Positions 33,901-47,100 of a DNA stretch of 64,000 bases are shown piece by piece. The notes below the pieces were generated by a model that did not search any database, was not told the DNA's origin, and saw nothing but the letters and a program-made list of their open reading frames with translations. Position numbers and translations under genes: made by a program. This DNA is from Tetranychus cinnabarinus (taxonomy: Eukaryota; Arthropoda; Arachnida; Trombidiformes; Tetranychidae). Each line of letters begins with the position of its first letter. The first letter of the stretch is position 1. Location: positions 11,532,001 to 11,596,000 of the forward strand of contig WHVY01000003.1 in assembly GCA_022266195.1 (NCBI GenBank). The letters run 5' to 3'.

Positions 33901-36900
33901 CGTGTGTCACTGGAAGATACGGAATTTGGATAATTGTTGTAATAATTGAGGTCCATTTTAAAGTTGTATTGAGTCTCGATCAGTTGACTTTTAGCGGGTG
34001 AACTTGAATTGGAAGAAGTTGAAGGCAAAGATGATATGGACGAATCATGATGATGAGTTTGTATTCTGGAAGAGCCTTTCAAGATTGGCGCTGAAGAAAA
34101 TATTGTTATGTCTTTGGGTCCAACTTTTGGAGAAAAAACAAAAAGATTTTCACTTAGAATTTCATTTACTTTTTCGCTTGCGATTCAACTCGAGAACTAG
34201 ATTTTACTAATCAAATGATCATGATAATGAGTGAATGTATTGTGAGCTTAAAAATGTTTGAGTTCTTCGAAATTTTCGACTTTATTCATTCGAAAGTTTT
34301 CTTCGAAAAATGCAAATCTTTGAAGCTCCATTATTCGGAATACCTGATCTTGTCTGATGCTTTGATTTGTATTAACAGATTTTAGTGCTTATCTTCGGCT
34401 GTAAAAATTGCGATAATTAGTTTCGAATCTTGATTTTTGTGCTTTTCTCTACTTTTTATGGAAAGAGATAAAAGTTTTTAATGTCTTTTTGTTCATGAAT
34501 TTTTCATGATTGAAACTTGGTTCTTGTGAGTAAAAATGATTGTTGAACTGAAAACTTGATTCTATTTATGAGATTTTTTAAGTAATTTGAAAAAATGGTT
34601 TATTCCAAGAGAAGAAAAGACATAGGAAAAGACGAAAATTCATTACTAATCAAATGATAAATTGTGAAAAAGATGAGTTTCGGTGAAACAGAATATTCAG
34701 CAAAAAGGGAAAAACTTTGCAACCGGCTTTACAGAAATCACAAATTCTCATCATGATAATATCCATTGACATGATATTTATACAAAAATCATTTCATGTT
34801 CCCTGTGATTTGAACATTTTTCCCATTTCGTTTGTCAATCTTGTCTGATTAATATTAATCAATGAGGGTTTGCAAAGGAAAAGAATGAAAAAAATGATTT
34901 TCTATCTTGTCAAACATGAACTAAATATTGTAAAAACTTCTTACTTTTCCCACCAAATCATGTATATATTCAAGGAAAAAGTTGTAACGATCAGAGTTTT
35001 GGCAAGTAAAAGTACAAAAAAGGATCAGATGATGGAAAAGGTAAGAATTCAGGAAAACGGAAACAAATCGAATGAAGAAGACAAGAAATGGATGAAACGG
35101 AAGGAAGACACAAAATTTTGAAATTTTTCTTCAAACAATAAATCAATGATTTCACAGCTTTTATTCACGATATTCACCATGTAAATGAAGTGGAAAAAGT
35201 TGCAGAACAAACAGAAAGTAAACAAGTCTGAAAACCCCAGAAACAACAGAAATGTTCAACTCTTACGAACTATGATTAACGATTCCTAACGATTAAGATT
35301 AGGTTCGTTTACGGAAATAAAGTTGATTATCGAATGTAACTTTTTTCCTCTAAACTCACGCTTTTCCATTCAATAAGTTTTACATCAATACAAGACAGAA
35401 ATGTCATGGAAAAAATTTGATGAAGTGAACAGAAAAAAATTTGCAAGAAAAATGCTTTCAAGATTATGGAATTGAACTCTTATTTTGGTGGCAACAGAAA
35501 AGTTTTTCAATTGAATTATTCTTTTTTCCTCCAATTGATATTCAGCAACGAGTTTGCCTCAAGGGACTGATTCAATCATATCAGCAACATTATATCATTC
35601 TCAATGGATTATCATGAGAATCGGCAGATTCCATCGATACCAAGATGAACAATAAATTGAAATTCGAAATGAGGTGAACTTTTGCGACAAAAAATGCTTT
35701 CAGCCTTTTCTTCTTGTATTGAATTTCTACAGAATTTTGCAAAAACTTCTCTTAAGAATTTTCCAACCACAGAACTTTATTTAAGAATTTCATGCAAATT
35801 TTTTCCATCGATTTTTTTCTCGAATTTCTCCTAGTTTTTTCACAAAATAACGAACTTCAACTTCTGGGGAATTTTTTTCGATTTTTTTACAGAAATTTTC
35901 TTTCGATTCATCTTCTTTTAGATGCTTGGTTTCTAAATTCATAGAATTTCAGTTTTCTTTTGTCTGAAGGTTTAGTAAATTTCATTTCCAAGTTCATATT
36001 CGACTTTTTTTCGTATATTCTTCGTTCGAAGGCCGAAGTTTGTGAATTTTGAAGAGATTAGCATTTTGTGAGTCAAATTTTATTGTAATTATCTTTCGAG
36101 ATAGAATTTGAGATGAAACTTGAAATTCAAGTGATGGCTTCAGCTTGATTTATACCGAATTCTGAGAACTTTTATTGATCATTAAATTATTTTTAATATC
36201 ATGTAAGTTCAATTTAATGATATTCCAATAAGTATCACTTGAACCAAGTTTCATCATTATCTGTTTAATATTTTGTCGTTGACAACTTTCTTATCATTAT
36301 CATCATTGATTAGCATCAAATACCCATCATGAAACTGGTTGAATCGTAAAATGAACCTAAATGTAATTCAATTAGAATTCATCATTTTTTGGATTCATAT
36401 TTTTTCCTATTCCTGGGAATGCTATTGCAACTCAATAAAGTTTATAAATTATAGCATTAAATCAATTCTTACCCATCACAGTTAATTTTGAGCCTGATCG
36501 GATTGGTTTATTATTGAATGCTGGACCAACCTTTTGAACATAAAGATGACATCGAAAAGTTGATTAATCAGAAAAAGAAAAAAGAGAAAAATATTGAAAA
36601 GATTATTGAGTTTCATTCAATGCTGATGAAATCTAAACTTACCTGACATTGATAATCTCCTTCATCTTCTAATTGGACGTTAGTTAATTTTAAATTGAAT
36701 ACTCCTGATGATTGGTGAACTTTCATAGAATATCTTGGAAATCCTGGAATTTCAGGATCAAAACCTTTCAAAAGAACAGAATAAAGAATTAGAAAAAGTA
36801 CATTTTAATGATTGATAAAAAAATCTTGAAATGATGGTCAACATGGAAAAGAAATGAACATTTCACTCAACATTTCAGATTCAAACTTTTGCGTTTAAAA

Positions 36901-39012
36901 TGAAAATTCTGTCAACTCTGAATTGAGCTAAAAATGTTGATCCAAATGATGGTAAATTTAAAGTGTCAAATTTTAATGAAAATGAACAAAATTGAAATGG
37001 ATTAAACTGAAGAAGAGCGATAAAGTTTGAAGGGTTTCAAGTGAAAGGATTGATTCGAATGGATTAATTGAAATTGAATAAGATTAAGGGAAGAGAAATG
37101 ATATAATGGAATGATAATAATGATCAGGAAAGCAAATGATGAGTGTGATGATGATGAGCTTGGAAGATGCAAAGGCAAATGTGATTGTTGGAAGGTGAAT
37201 AAAGAGTTGGAAGAGTAAACACAAATAAAAGGAGAAAAGGAAAGGATAAAAAGCAATCTCATCTAATTTTATCTTCAAATTTCAGTTGCAACTCTTTGCT
37301 CTCCATTTCAGGCAAATTATTGTTATTCACAATTAAATTATACAAAACTCAGCATTTGACTTTTACGTTATTTTATTTTCTTCCCTTTCATTTGTTGGTA
37401 AAACTTGTTTTTTTGGGCAAATTGTAATTGATGGCATGATGATGATGAGCAAGGCAAAATAGGTTGGATTTGTTCAGTTTAATTTGGATCACCTTTTTAG
37501 AATAAGATTAAATTGAAAAGTGTTTGCAATTACTTTTGATTGCATTTTAATATTTACAGTTTCAATTGATCGCAAACTGAGTTGAACGGTTTGCAAGTTG
37601 AAAAGAGTGTTAAAAGGGTTGTAATGTTAGTTTGTTTGCAAACAAAAAGAGTTGACGAGATAAAGTGAAAAGTGTTAATGGAAATGTTGAAAAAATGTAT
37701 CTTTTTAATTAGCGTTAATTAGAAAATCATGTCACAACTTATTTAGCTTCAATTAACTTTTTGCCTCACGAATCGAGTAGAGTGAAGTAAAGACAAAAGA
37801 AGTTTTTTTTCACCTTTTTTCAGGCAACGTTTCACTTGTTACATCTTCTTTCAATGTTTACCAATATCATTATCGGTTAGAGGGTAAAAAATGAAAAGAT
37901 AATCATTTGTATTGATTTTTCCGCTTTACTTGTGTATTTAAGGTTTGCAAAAGTGGATTAAATTTCATCATTAGATTCAATTTGCATTTTGTCTGCTGGT
38001 CTTGTTTTGAATCCTCATTAGGCTCAATGAGCAACTGAAGTTGCAATCGATTTATGAGTTGCGATAATAGACAAATAAATAAATTGCCATTTTTCGATGA
38101 ATATTGACAGTCGCCAATGAAGGGCATCAAGTGACCTTGAAACTTCTAAAAAGGTCCTGGAATTCTTATAAGCATAAAAAAATCCACTTCAAGATTGTTG
38201 TCAAAGTGAGCGGGTTCTAATTGAAAACTTGAATTGAAAGACCTATGCAAATTGCGACGCAAAAATAGACAACCTAACCTAAGCGTTCTGATTTGGGTGG
38301 ATGATAATGTTACTACGATAGAAGTGAATGTGCAAATGTCATTTACTCACTGGTCAAATTACTGACTGACCTTGAGGGTTCTAACTTTATGATTCTTCAA
38401 TCTGCGGGAGGTCCAAGTCAGTGGTCTGTAGCATTAACTGTTCGTAGGCTATGAGTACAAACAGGTAGAAAAATAAAAAAACCCGAAGCAATAGGTAATT
38501 GGGTAGGCTCCTTAAATTGAATAAAATTTTCTAATTAGTTTTGTTAATTTCGAAAGAAATCGATTAAATTGAGGATTTCATTGGAAAACTGATTTTGATG
38601 AAATCGCCCACCATAATAAAATGTATTTTTACAAGAATACGACAATAAAAAGTAGCGATAGATGGCAGTTAAGAGACAAAAAGTTAAGTTTTTGCTGTAA
38701 TATTTCGAAGAATGCAGAAATGTAGTTAAGAATAATGTTAAACTTAAGCTAAAAATGAACTTTGAAACCGATCATCACTCAAGCTCTTCAGATTTCCCTT
38801 GTAACCTGACGACACTTCAAGATTTTCATTTCAATTTGTCTTAAAATTTGAATTGTTGAAGGTTTAAATAATATTACCTAAAAGGAAACCATCTTTACTC
38901 CATTGAACGGAGCCTTTTTGATTGCCAACTGTACATTCAAGTTCAACATCATCGCCTTCTGTAACTGTCATGTCTACAGGTACAACACGAAAAAATTGAT
39001 GAAACGATGATT
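15981..39012 (-). CDS. sns: Nephrin / Sticks-and-stones / Hibris-type immunoglobulin receptor
   Basis: Ten exons join in phase: 39012-38878, 36764-36643, 36530-36473, 34090-33776, 25539-25363, 19778-19482, 19344-19045, 18664-18062, 17991-17632, 17551-15981; 1,312 residues without the signal peptide. Order: Ig1 (exons 1-3, with GSVQWSKDGFLLGFDPEIPG and FPRYSM, diagnostic of the nephrin/Kirre superfamily), Ig2 (exons 4-5), Ig3, Ig4, Ig5+Ig6 (one exon), Ig7, then Ig8, Ig9, FN3, TM (16374-16448) and a 130-residue tail in the last exon. Nine Ig plus one FN3 separates it from five-Ig Kirre/Rst. Family members mediate heterophilic adhesion in myoblast fusion and the nephrocyte/podocyte diaphragm. 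Oddities: a Ser/Asn-rich insertion at the start of Ig2, a Ser-rich insert in FN3, no first cysteine in Ig7 (IINMTASGFPVP), and a tail with only two tyrosines, ending NDIPY. sns versus hbs cannot be decided. Introns range from 80 nt to over 8 kb. Confidence 0.93.
16374..16448 (-). other. Transmembrane helix of the nephrin-like receptor
   Basis: Encodes 25 mostly hydrophobic residues (LTLIMVVITMGILIALINCA then LILFC) followed by basic MKHKSWKW, giving an outside-N, inside-C single-pass protein. The 130 residues after it form the cytoplasmic tail. Confidence 0.9.
19779..25362 (-). other. Intron of the nephrin-like gene (5.6 kb)
   Basis: Between the Ig2 second-half exon and the Ig3 exon, which join in phase 1. 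I see only AT-rich sequence and short chance ORFs, and a small inverted repeat GGGAGTTAAAACTCCC (23421-23436). No nested gene recognised. Confidence 0.7.
27991..28887. mobile_element. Putative non-autonomous TIR element rich in GAATC words with a tRNA-like core
   Basis: Ends are exact inverted repeats CCCAATGAACA (27991-28001) and TGTTCATTGGG (28877-28887). Both subterminal regions carry clustered GAGTAAA/TTTACTC words. The interior (28150-28730) has about 15 GAATC/GATTC pentamers. A tRNA-like pol III A box (28544-28555) and B box (28588-28598) sit in the middle. There is no transposase frame. Target duplication is unclear (aa on both sides at most). The family is unrecognised. Confidence 0.55.
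28544..28598 (+). other. tRNA-like pol III promoter boxes (SINE-like)
   Basis: TAGCCGAGTGGG fits an A box and GGTTCAAAACC fits a B box, about 33 nt apart. The T-arm stem has two mismatches of five and I find no matching acceptor stem, so it is a tRNA-derived relic and not a functional tRNA gene. Confidence 0.5.
34091..36472 (-). other. Intron of the nephrin-like gene (2.4 kb)
   Basis: Between Ig1 and Ig2 coding parts, phase 1. AT-rich, with no gene or clear repeat seen. Confidence 0.7.
36765..38877 (-). other. Intron of the nephrin-like gene (2.1 kb) inside Ig1
   Basis: Phase 1 intron splitting Ig1 after GFLLG. It contains a diverged copy of the mariner-associated repeat at about 38370-38470 and otherwise no recognised feature. 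Confidence 0.65.
38370..38470 (+). repeat. Mariner-associated dispersed repeat, copy 1
   Basis: Matches the repeat at 57826-58010 in the same orientation; shared words include ttatgattcttcaatct and ctgtagcattaac. It is diverged and partial. Confidence 0.6.
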
Positions 39013-39266
39013 CTGTTAGGGAAGAGAAAAAAATGAGACGAAAAAAAAGATGAGTAAACACAGAAGAGAAGAGATAAAAAGGTAAGAAATATTGATTTAT
39101 AAAAGCTCTGTAAGATGATGAGAGAGAGAGAGTAAACTGTCAAAACAAGAAGATAAAAAAATATCCTAAACCATTATTATCACAATAATATCCGGTTCTA
39201 TTAATATCTTCTTAATCTTTTTTCCTTACCAACATCCCAATTGATACTTATTGATAATACTATTAC

Positions 39267-39348
39267 TTGAAATGATGATAATAAGCGAAGAATAAGAAAG
39301 ACAAAGGAAGATGAGAGTCAACTTGCAATGAAATCTTTTCAGTTTCAT
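39267..39348 (-). CDS. sns: Candidate first coding exon (signal peptide) of the nephrin-like gene
   Basis: The first confident exon (39012-38878) begins mid-codon after a phase-1 intron and lacks a start, so an upstream signal-peptide exon is required. At 39348 an ATG opens MKLKRFHCK followed by a hydrophobic run (LTLIFLCLSYSSLIIIIS). A CAA|GTAATA donor at 39266-39265 leaves one base, the phase needed, and the 254-nt intron joins it to …SSFHQFFRVVPVDM. The stronger-looking donor at about 39231 (TTG|GTAAGG) would leave two bases and create a stop with the next exon. Position, phase and signal-like sequence agree, but the donor is non-optimal and a farther exon cannot be excluded. Confidence 0.5.
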
Positions 39349-41152
39349 TGTCAGAATGCACATGTTTCTCCTTATCATCTGTTGATAATAATGATTCTGT
39401 TCATAGCTAATGATGATAGACAACGTTCATTGTTTTGTCAAAGTTTACCATTTTTTTGTTACTCTCTTGACTGTTAATAAACATTATCGTTATTATAGTT
39501 TTCACTCTATTATTATCTAATATTATTTCGAGTTTTCATAAAACTGAATAGTTTTTGTTTGCCTTCTCTGTTTTGAATCAAAAGTGATGAGATAACATCA
39601 ACAGGGAGTAACTGAGAATGTCAAGGTGAAAAGTGAGATAAAGTTTTGGCAAAGAATTGGTTGTAAAAGAGAAGTTGAAAAAGTAAGGTTCATTAGTTGA
39701 GGAAGACCAGGTAATGATAGAGATAAAGACAATGTTGTTTTAACAGAATGCTATCTGAATGAGATGAAAAGGAAAATTGATGAAAGGACAATTGTTTCGC
39801 CATGTATTTCAATTGCTTGTAATTCAATAGTTTGTGAGTTTAATGCTTTCAAATTGCTCAACAGATAAAGCTTGACTTTTGAATATTTCCAGTCATTTAT
39901 GTTTCACCTTTTTGTTGCTGTTTTTTCAACTTTTTTCATGTTCAGTTGAACCAATTGTTGGCAAGTTTGACTGTGCCATGTTGTAAATGGAGTGAAAAGG
40001 AAATGATTTGAAACAAAACGAAGCAAATAATTGAAGCAAACAATTGATTCTACCGATGATCAAGATGATAATGATTATGGTCGTGGACTGGGAATGAATA
40101 CTGGGATTGGGAATAACTGTGAATGTGAAGGTAAAAAGAAAAGAAAAGGATGACAAGAGTCGAATCAGTCGAGATACATTATTATGATATTAGTGAGGGT
40201 ATTAAGAAAGGAAAGCGTAATGATGATGAGGATGAGTATGGCAAGAAAAAGAAGGGATAAAAAAATATTATTTATATGATGAGAACTGATTGGGAAGGAT
40301 AAACAGGGAATGATAAGGCCAGAATAGTGGTTGTGATCAATTAACCAGAGAAACAGTGAAAGGAAGAAAACCTGAAACTAATCTGGTAGGATTTTGTTTA
40401 AAAACTTATTCAGTCTCGTTATAATTGTGAGCTTTGGTTTTCTCGTTGAAAGGACATTGACAGGGAGTGAAAGAGCATAATTGAGCGGCAGTAAGATAAC
40501 AGCTAAATACTGCCAAAGATAAGGGTGATGATGATAATGATAGCATTGTTAATCTGATGAAACGGAAATATCTTGAGAGGCTCTTTTTTGCTTCATCTTT
40601 ACTCTTCAGCCTACCTTCCGTTATAAGATAACCAAGTAAAGCTTGAAATCATGTTCAAATTAATATAATGAGTTATCAAATGCATGGCAAGTGTGCTCAG
40701 TGAAAAAGTGAATATAAAATGAAAGTAAATTAATTAAGAGGAGAAACTGGATGTGCAAGACTGGGAGTTGGCTGGGAGTTTAAGTGGGAGTGAAAGCTGG
40801 GAGTTGGAATTTGATAATGAATAACAGCTTGAGGCTTATAGATTTAAGCGATACTTCACGTGAGCGTGTGGTATGTTTTTGTGGATAAGAATGCTTTAGA
40901 GTCTAAGCTCACTTGGAATCTGCTTTTATTAGACTTGTAGACGGTAGCATCACTCCCAGTGAGAATAGCATAAGATAACCTTTTCTTTTGCAAATGCTTA
41001 TTTCTTGTTTCTCTCGCTATCAACAACTTTCCCAAGCTTACATCATCATAATCATTAATTTTATTTTCATCATTCCCTTAGTTCGTCATCTTTCCTCACT
41101 CCCAGCTACTTACTTTTCAGCTTTTCTTACACTTTTTGAAAAGTGATTCTCA

Positions 41153-41173
41153 TGATGATGATGATGATGATGT
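41153..41173. repeat. (ATG)n microsatellite
   Basis: Seven consecutive ATG/GAT trinucleotides in non-coding DNA. Similar interrupted triplets occur near 52040 and 54030. Confidence 0.85.
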
Positions 41174-44100
41174 AGTTATCTTTCTGTCTTTCAATGAGCT
41201 TGAATAAATTCTGACCAATGTGTTACTCAGAATATATTAGAATTAAATAATCTTGAAGCCTTTTCTGTTTAATGCTTCTCTCCACTCAATTTAATACCCG
41301 ATTCTAATAACAAAATGTCTCATCTTCTTCCTTTTACTTGCTTCATCTTCAACTTTATCCTTTTCATCATAATCATAATCATTTTCATCCTCTTCTTCAT
41401 GTGTCAAGTTCACCGAGAATACAAATTTGGCAGTTGCACAGAAAGTTGAGTTTTATCACGCTGATTCAGTTTACCTTTTTAACCTTGCCTTTTGTTTTTC
41501 ATTAGCTTATAAAGTAAACTTTGAGATATCATTGAGATTCAACTGTTTTACTGTGAAATGAAATAATGTAAAGACGAAACAAAAGTAAAAATATCTCAAC
41601 ATGGGAACAAAAAGAAAATATGAAAATGAAATTTTTCCTTATCTAATACTTAAGGTTAATTTTGAGGAGAAGAGATGAGAGTAAAATGATGATAATGTTG
41701 AAAGAGAAGAGAAGACAAAACCAAGAATAGAAAGATAATGATGATCTTTGATGTACTTTTTCACGCTATCATTATTATTAACATTATTATCAGTATTTTT
41801 ATGTTCCCCTAATATGATTAACATTATGAGTTGGATCATCTTCATGAACAGTAATCATCGTCATTATGATGCCTTACTACCAACCATACAAACCATAGTA
41901 AATACACTTTAACCTCTAAACTTGAAAATACATAAAACAAGAGTTAAAAGAAGAAGAAAGAAAAAAATGTTTATCGTAAACAGCCATTCTCATCATTCTC
42001 ATCACCATCATACTGATGAGTGTACATCATGTTCAAGAAAAGGGGTTGGACACCAAGAAAATATCTGATGGAGAATGAACAAGGTAAAAGAGTGAAACAT
42101 TAAGAAAAGTGTAGATTCCAAGTAATCTCTTGAATATGAATGAAAGAAGCCAATTTACAAACCAAACTAATTGGATCCTTGTATTAATAAGTCTCATGAA
42201 ATGTTCAAGTAAAAATATCAAAGGCCAACTGCTGTTCACTCGCTTTCTTTTCTGATAAACCATTTCTTGAATCTTCATCAAATATCTTTACAAACTCGAA
42301 ATTAAACTTTCAAAATAAGTCATTCACCTCAGAATTCAGACTGAAAGAATTCGTCAAAATTATCGATTATGATTGCGACTCAAAGAGAAGAGTTTCTCTT
42401 TGTTGGAACTGGAGTAGGTTGGATCATCAAAGTTAGTCTGATTCCGTCAAGTGTAAACTTCGGAAAGTGGAGGGTCAGAAGTTATTTATTTGCCTAAAAA
42501 ATATAATCTAAATCTTATTAACAATTAGATCATGAACTGATTTTTGCAATATGATCTGTAAGATTTTCTGACACCGAAAAGATTAGATGACAATTTCCCA
42601 GTCTTAATGTGAATCCAGAGATGTTACAACTTGATCAGTAAATTTAAATATTCCAAAAATGATGTGACCTTTATAAGACCTCTAAAACTATGAGGAGGGA
42701 ATCCCAAAAATGACCTTGGATAACCTTCACCTTGAAATATAGCAAACAAGTATCAAATTCAAAAAAATCTTCAAGCCGATTGTCCATCCGAGAGCCCAAA
42801 GATCCAAGTGTCCAAAGATTAGCTAAAATTTCCTGTATATGTCCGGAACAGAATCGACTTTTTAGACAATTTAAAAAAAGAAGAGTCAAAGGGAAATGAA
42901 AGTAAAGTCAGCAAAACTAATTAGACATAGAAATGGTTTTTCTACAGACATGTTCAGAATCCATTCAACGTCATTTCTAGCTGAATAAGAATTGTATTAA
43001 GCATTTAAAATTTTGTAAATTGTTTTTTGATAAAAACTGAAAATCAATTAACGCTATTTTTATTGACTGAAAGAATCCTTATAAACATCAATGAAAGCAC
43101 AATGTAATTGTTTAGTATTATTTTTGCATTAACATGAATCATTTTCTTGCCATTTTAAACTTGCACCTTTCAATTTAACTATTGAAACTTTATCATTCTC
43201 CAAAGCCATGATATCCTGATAAAATGAATCAGATAAAAATGAAATAATATATAAAACAGGTAAAAAGAGTATAAACAAGTTTATCCTTGATAAGCTTGTT
43301 AAGAAACTTGAAAATCATTTTTCTTTCAACCAACAAAAAAAATGATAAAAACTCACAGAACATGATGAGAAGGCAGAAAAGGTTATTCCAGCCAAGACTG
43401 GGAGGAGAAGATGAAAAACACTTACACAGAAACAGCATTAAACCCTTAAGCTATTGTGATGATATTTTCCCTGAAAACCAAACTTGCATCATTTAAAGCA
43501 TCATTTTTTGATAATGACCATTCCAATTGTTTTGTCAAGTTAAAGGAATAAAAATTCTTATTCTTTTTTCTTCTCGTCTTTGAATAATAAACTTAACGAT
43601 AAAAACAAATTGAAATATCGATTCATCAAACATGCATTAAATTTCTAGCTGAATTCATGTAAATTTTCCTCGAGGTGAAAAGCTTAGAAAAAAGACTTTC
43701 ACCAAATGATTTGTCAGTTACAGCTATTAATAGGAAATGAAGCAAATTCATCGTTTCAACGAAAGTCTCGATTAAGAAAAAAAAAAGAATTTCGTTTCAT
43801 GGAAAATCTGAAAAGTTGAAGTTTCATTAACAGATTTGCAACTGAAGTTTTGATCGTGAAACGAGATAAATTTCAGGGAATTTTGTTCTTTTTCGAATTA
43901 ATTTTTTCACGATTCATGTCGATATTTTTAATGAATGTTGAACTTTACTGAACAGTTTAAATGAAGTTATCATTGAAACTGAACTTCTTTTCCTGGCATT
44001 TTTCATTCAATTTCATGGCTTTGAACAATCTGCGGAGTAAAATTATTGAGAGCAAAAAAGTGACGAAAAAAGTTCTCAGGAGAATTGGAATGATAAGTGT

Positions 44101-47100
44101 TTCAACATTGAAATGATGGCGATGAAGTTAACAATAATAATTTATCATTTCAAGATGTTTACTGTTTCAATTATTGTAAGTAAATTTGACTTTTCTCATT
44201 TTTTCCACGTTCATTTTGCTCAACAAAATGATCAGTTAATTTTTGGCTCAAAAGGCTGACAAAAAGAAAATGAAACATTTATGAAATTTGAAACTTATCA
44301 ACTTGTCATCGTCTTAATGTAATTATGATTGATTTGATAAATTAATGGCTGCTTGTTAATCACAAAATAACATTGACTATTCAAAGAGGCGGATTGAAGC
44401 TGTGAAACGAGTCGAGAAAAGTTGTCTCAATCAATTCAATGAAACTTTCATTCCTTTTGGTAAAAGCTTATTGTTGGTTCAATGTTAATCGATGAAAGTG
44501 AATATCGCTATTTCAGTTGAAATATTTAACAACAATTCTTAATGGTCATTGAAATTCCCTGAATACTGTTCTTGATTTCAAGTAATAATCATAAAAGTTT
44601 CTTCGAACGTGATTAAACTTTATCTTCCATTTGATTTACGTTGACTTTGCATCCATTTTAAAACGTAAAAAGCATTTTTCGAAAAAAAATTTCTAAATAA
44701 AAGTTAAAGTCAAGTAAAATGTTCATCTTGTCGAACTGAAAGTCTGATTAAACCAGAAAATGTTTAATGAAACCTGGTGATGAAGAAAAATTTGATTAGA
44801 ATGAACAACTTTTTTACAAATCTAGAAAATCTTCAAATTACAAAGTAACAATTTTGCATGGAAACCAATGAACTTATTCAAACTTAATTACCGAGTTTGA
44901 ACTAAACAAGAAAACATTGAAAATGTGTTTAACTGCTGATGTTGTTTTAAGTTGATTTAGAGCTCAAGATCAGCTCAAAATCTTCGTCGTTAACGAACAT
45001 TCATTTCCATACATTTTTTAGGACTTAAGTTGGACAATCCTTTAAACAAAGCAAACACTTTGCAAGATTAATTACATTTCCAAATGATTCATCATGCAAC
45101 ATTGTATCATCTCAGCTCATTTATTTACGCCCGAAAAATTTAATTTCTTAAACACATTTTTTTCCTTTTTTTCGTAACTTTTTTACTCATTTGCTCAACT
45201 ATTTCAATAATCATGCAAAGTTTGGTTGATGAAGAAGCTTTACATTGTGATAAATGATTGTCAACTTTGCTAGTCTGAAAAAGATGGTAAAAATACTTTT
45301 TTTTTGCTCAATGAATACATTCAACTGTAATATAATTCAAGTGAATGCTCATAATTTTTGACTGAAAAAGCATTCTTTTTGCACACTTTGAAGCAATGAA
45401 TTTTAATAAATGCAAAAGTCATGGTAATTTGAAATAGGAAAATGTTAAAAATTGCAATTAAAGTTAAACTTTGACACTGAAAAAGGTGACAACTTTTCCA
45501 GTTGAAGTAATTACGAGAAAAGAGCGGAAAAAAGAAAGACAAGAATATTAGTTTTTCTTTTGATTGTCAGAAAAGTATGAAATCAATTGAATCAAATCAA
45601 AATTGATCCAATAAAATGCACACCTGAACTCCTTTGAGGTTCAAAATGAGATTGACTCAGAAAGCAGGTAAATTCTGTGAGAATTCGTTTTGTTATCATT
45701 TTTCATTTCCTTTCTTCCAACTATTGACTCCTTTATTTATCATCAACATTATCATCATTACAAGAGATTCATCTTTCAACTATTCACAATTGAAAGAATG
45801 AGAAAAGAAGATGAAAAAAATTGTTTGGAATGAAAATTTTGTTTATTCCCTGAAAAATCTGCTTGAGTCAAGAGTATCAGCGAGAAGACTTGACTTGCTT
45901 TTCAACTTTAAAGCTGTAAACCCATTCTTTACCCCATCACTTGAAGGTGAAGATGAAGAGTAAAAGCAAATGTTCATTTGACGCAAAATACATTTCGAGG
46001 TGTAACAGGCTCATGATAAATAGTGGACTTGACTTTTTCCAGATGAATTGACAGAATGTCATTCATTCATCACAATCGCCTTTACCATTCAATTACTTTC
46101 GTCCATTCTTGTGATTCCAGTTTTGCAGATGAAAAGATAAAATTGTGTTCTGCCTTACCTGACAAACCATTTTTCAACTTTAATCTCAAAACATTTCATT
46201 TTCATCTTTCTTATCAGCAAATTCATGAGAAACGAAAAGTCATGAGAGCAGAAGAATGTTCAAAAACGAACAAGAAATTGATCAATTTCGACAATATTTT
46301 CAACAGAAACAATTAATAGTTGGAATTTAATTTTCCCTCCCAGCAAGTCCCAGTTTCAACTCCCAGCATTTCGTAATTTTTCATGTCGAACTTTGGAAAT
46401 TCAAAATTTCTTCTCATGAGTCGGCTTTTTCATGTTAAATGATTTTGAATGAAATGTTTATCCAGGCTGAATAAAGGCTGAAAAGATGGAAAAAAATGTT
46501 TAAAAGATTAAGATTTTCTTCCAATAAAAGCAAATAGTTTTATATAAACTTTTCTCGCCTTTTCACCTGAGATAATACGACACTCTGGACAATTGATTAG
46601 TTGCAATCCCTGTCTGGTCAGTATTGATATTTACATTCCAACTGGAAACCAATGAGAATTTCCATAGAAACAAAATTTTTCTTTTTCTTTCTTTCTCTTT
46701 TCGCAACTGTTTCCAAGTTGCATTTCAATATTTTTGCTCACAAAAGAGCCAGCAAGGTGACGATGAAAAGACGAAGAAATTCATTTCAATATAAATTTCA
46801 ATTCAGTTATGATTCAATTTGAGATGGAAAACTCGTTTAAAATTATTTCCATTCAACTTTTATTTCTATTTTCTATTCTTCTCTTGCAACAGTTTTAAAA
46901 ACTACCAACACTAAAGGCTGAGAAAATGTTGGCCAAACTGAAACCATGAAAAGACTGAAAAAGAGATGAAAATATCACGTAAAGAAACGAAACGATGATG
47001 ATAAAGATAAAGTCCAGAAATGATAAGTTTTGATAGTAAAAACGTGATACAGAATTGTTTCTTTAATAAAATTATCTTTTCATGTTTTCCATCTGAATTT

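Noticed and set aside
39226..39266. Longer version of the candidate signal exon ending at the GTAAGG donor near 39231
   Set aside because: It leaves two bases (TG), which with the next exon makes TGA; the phase does not fit.
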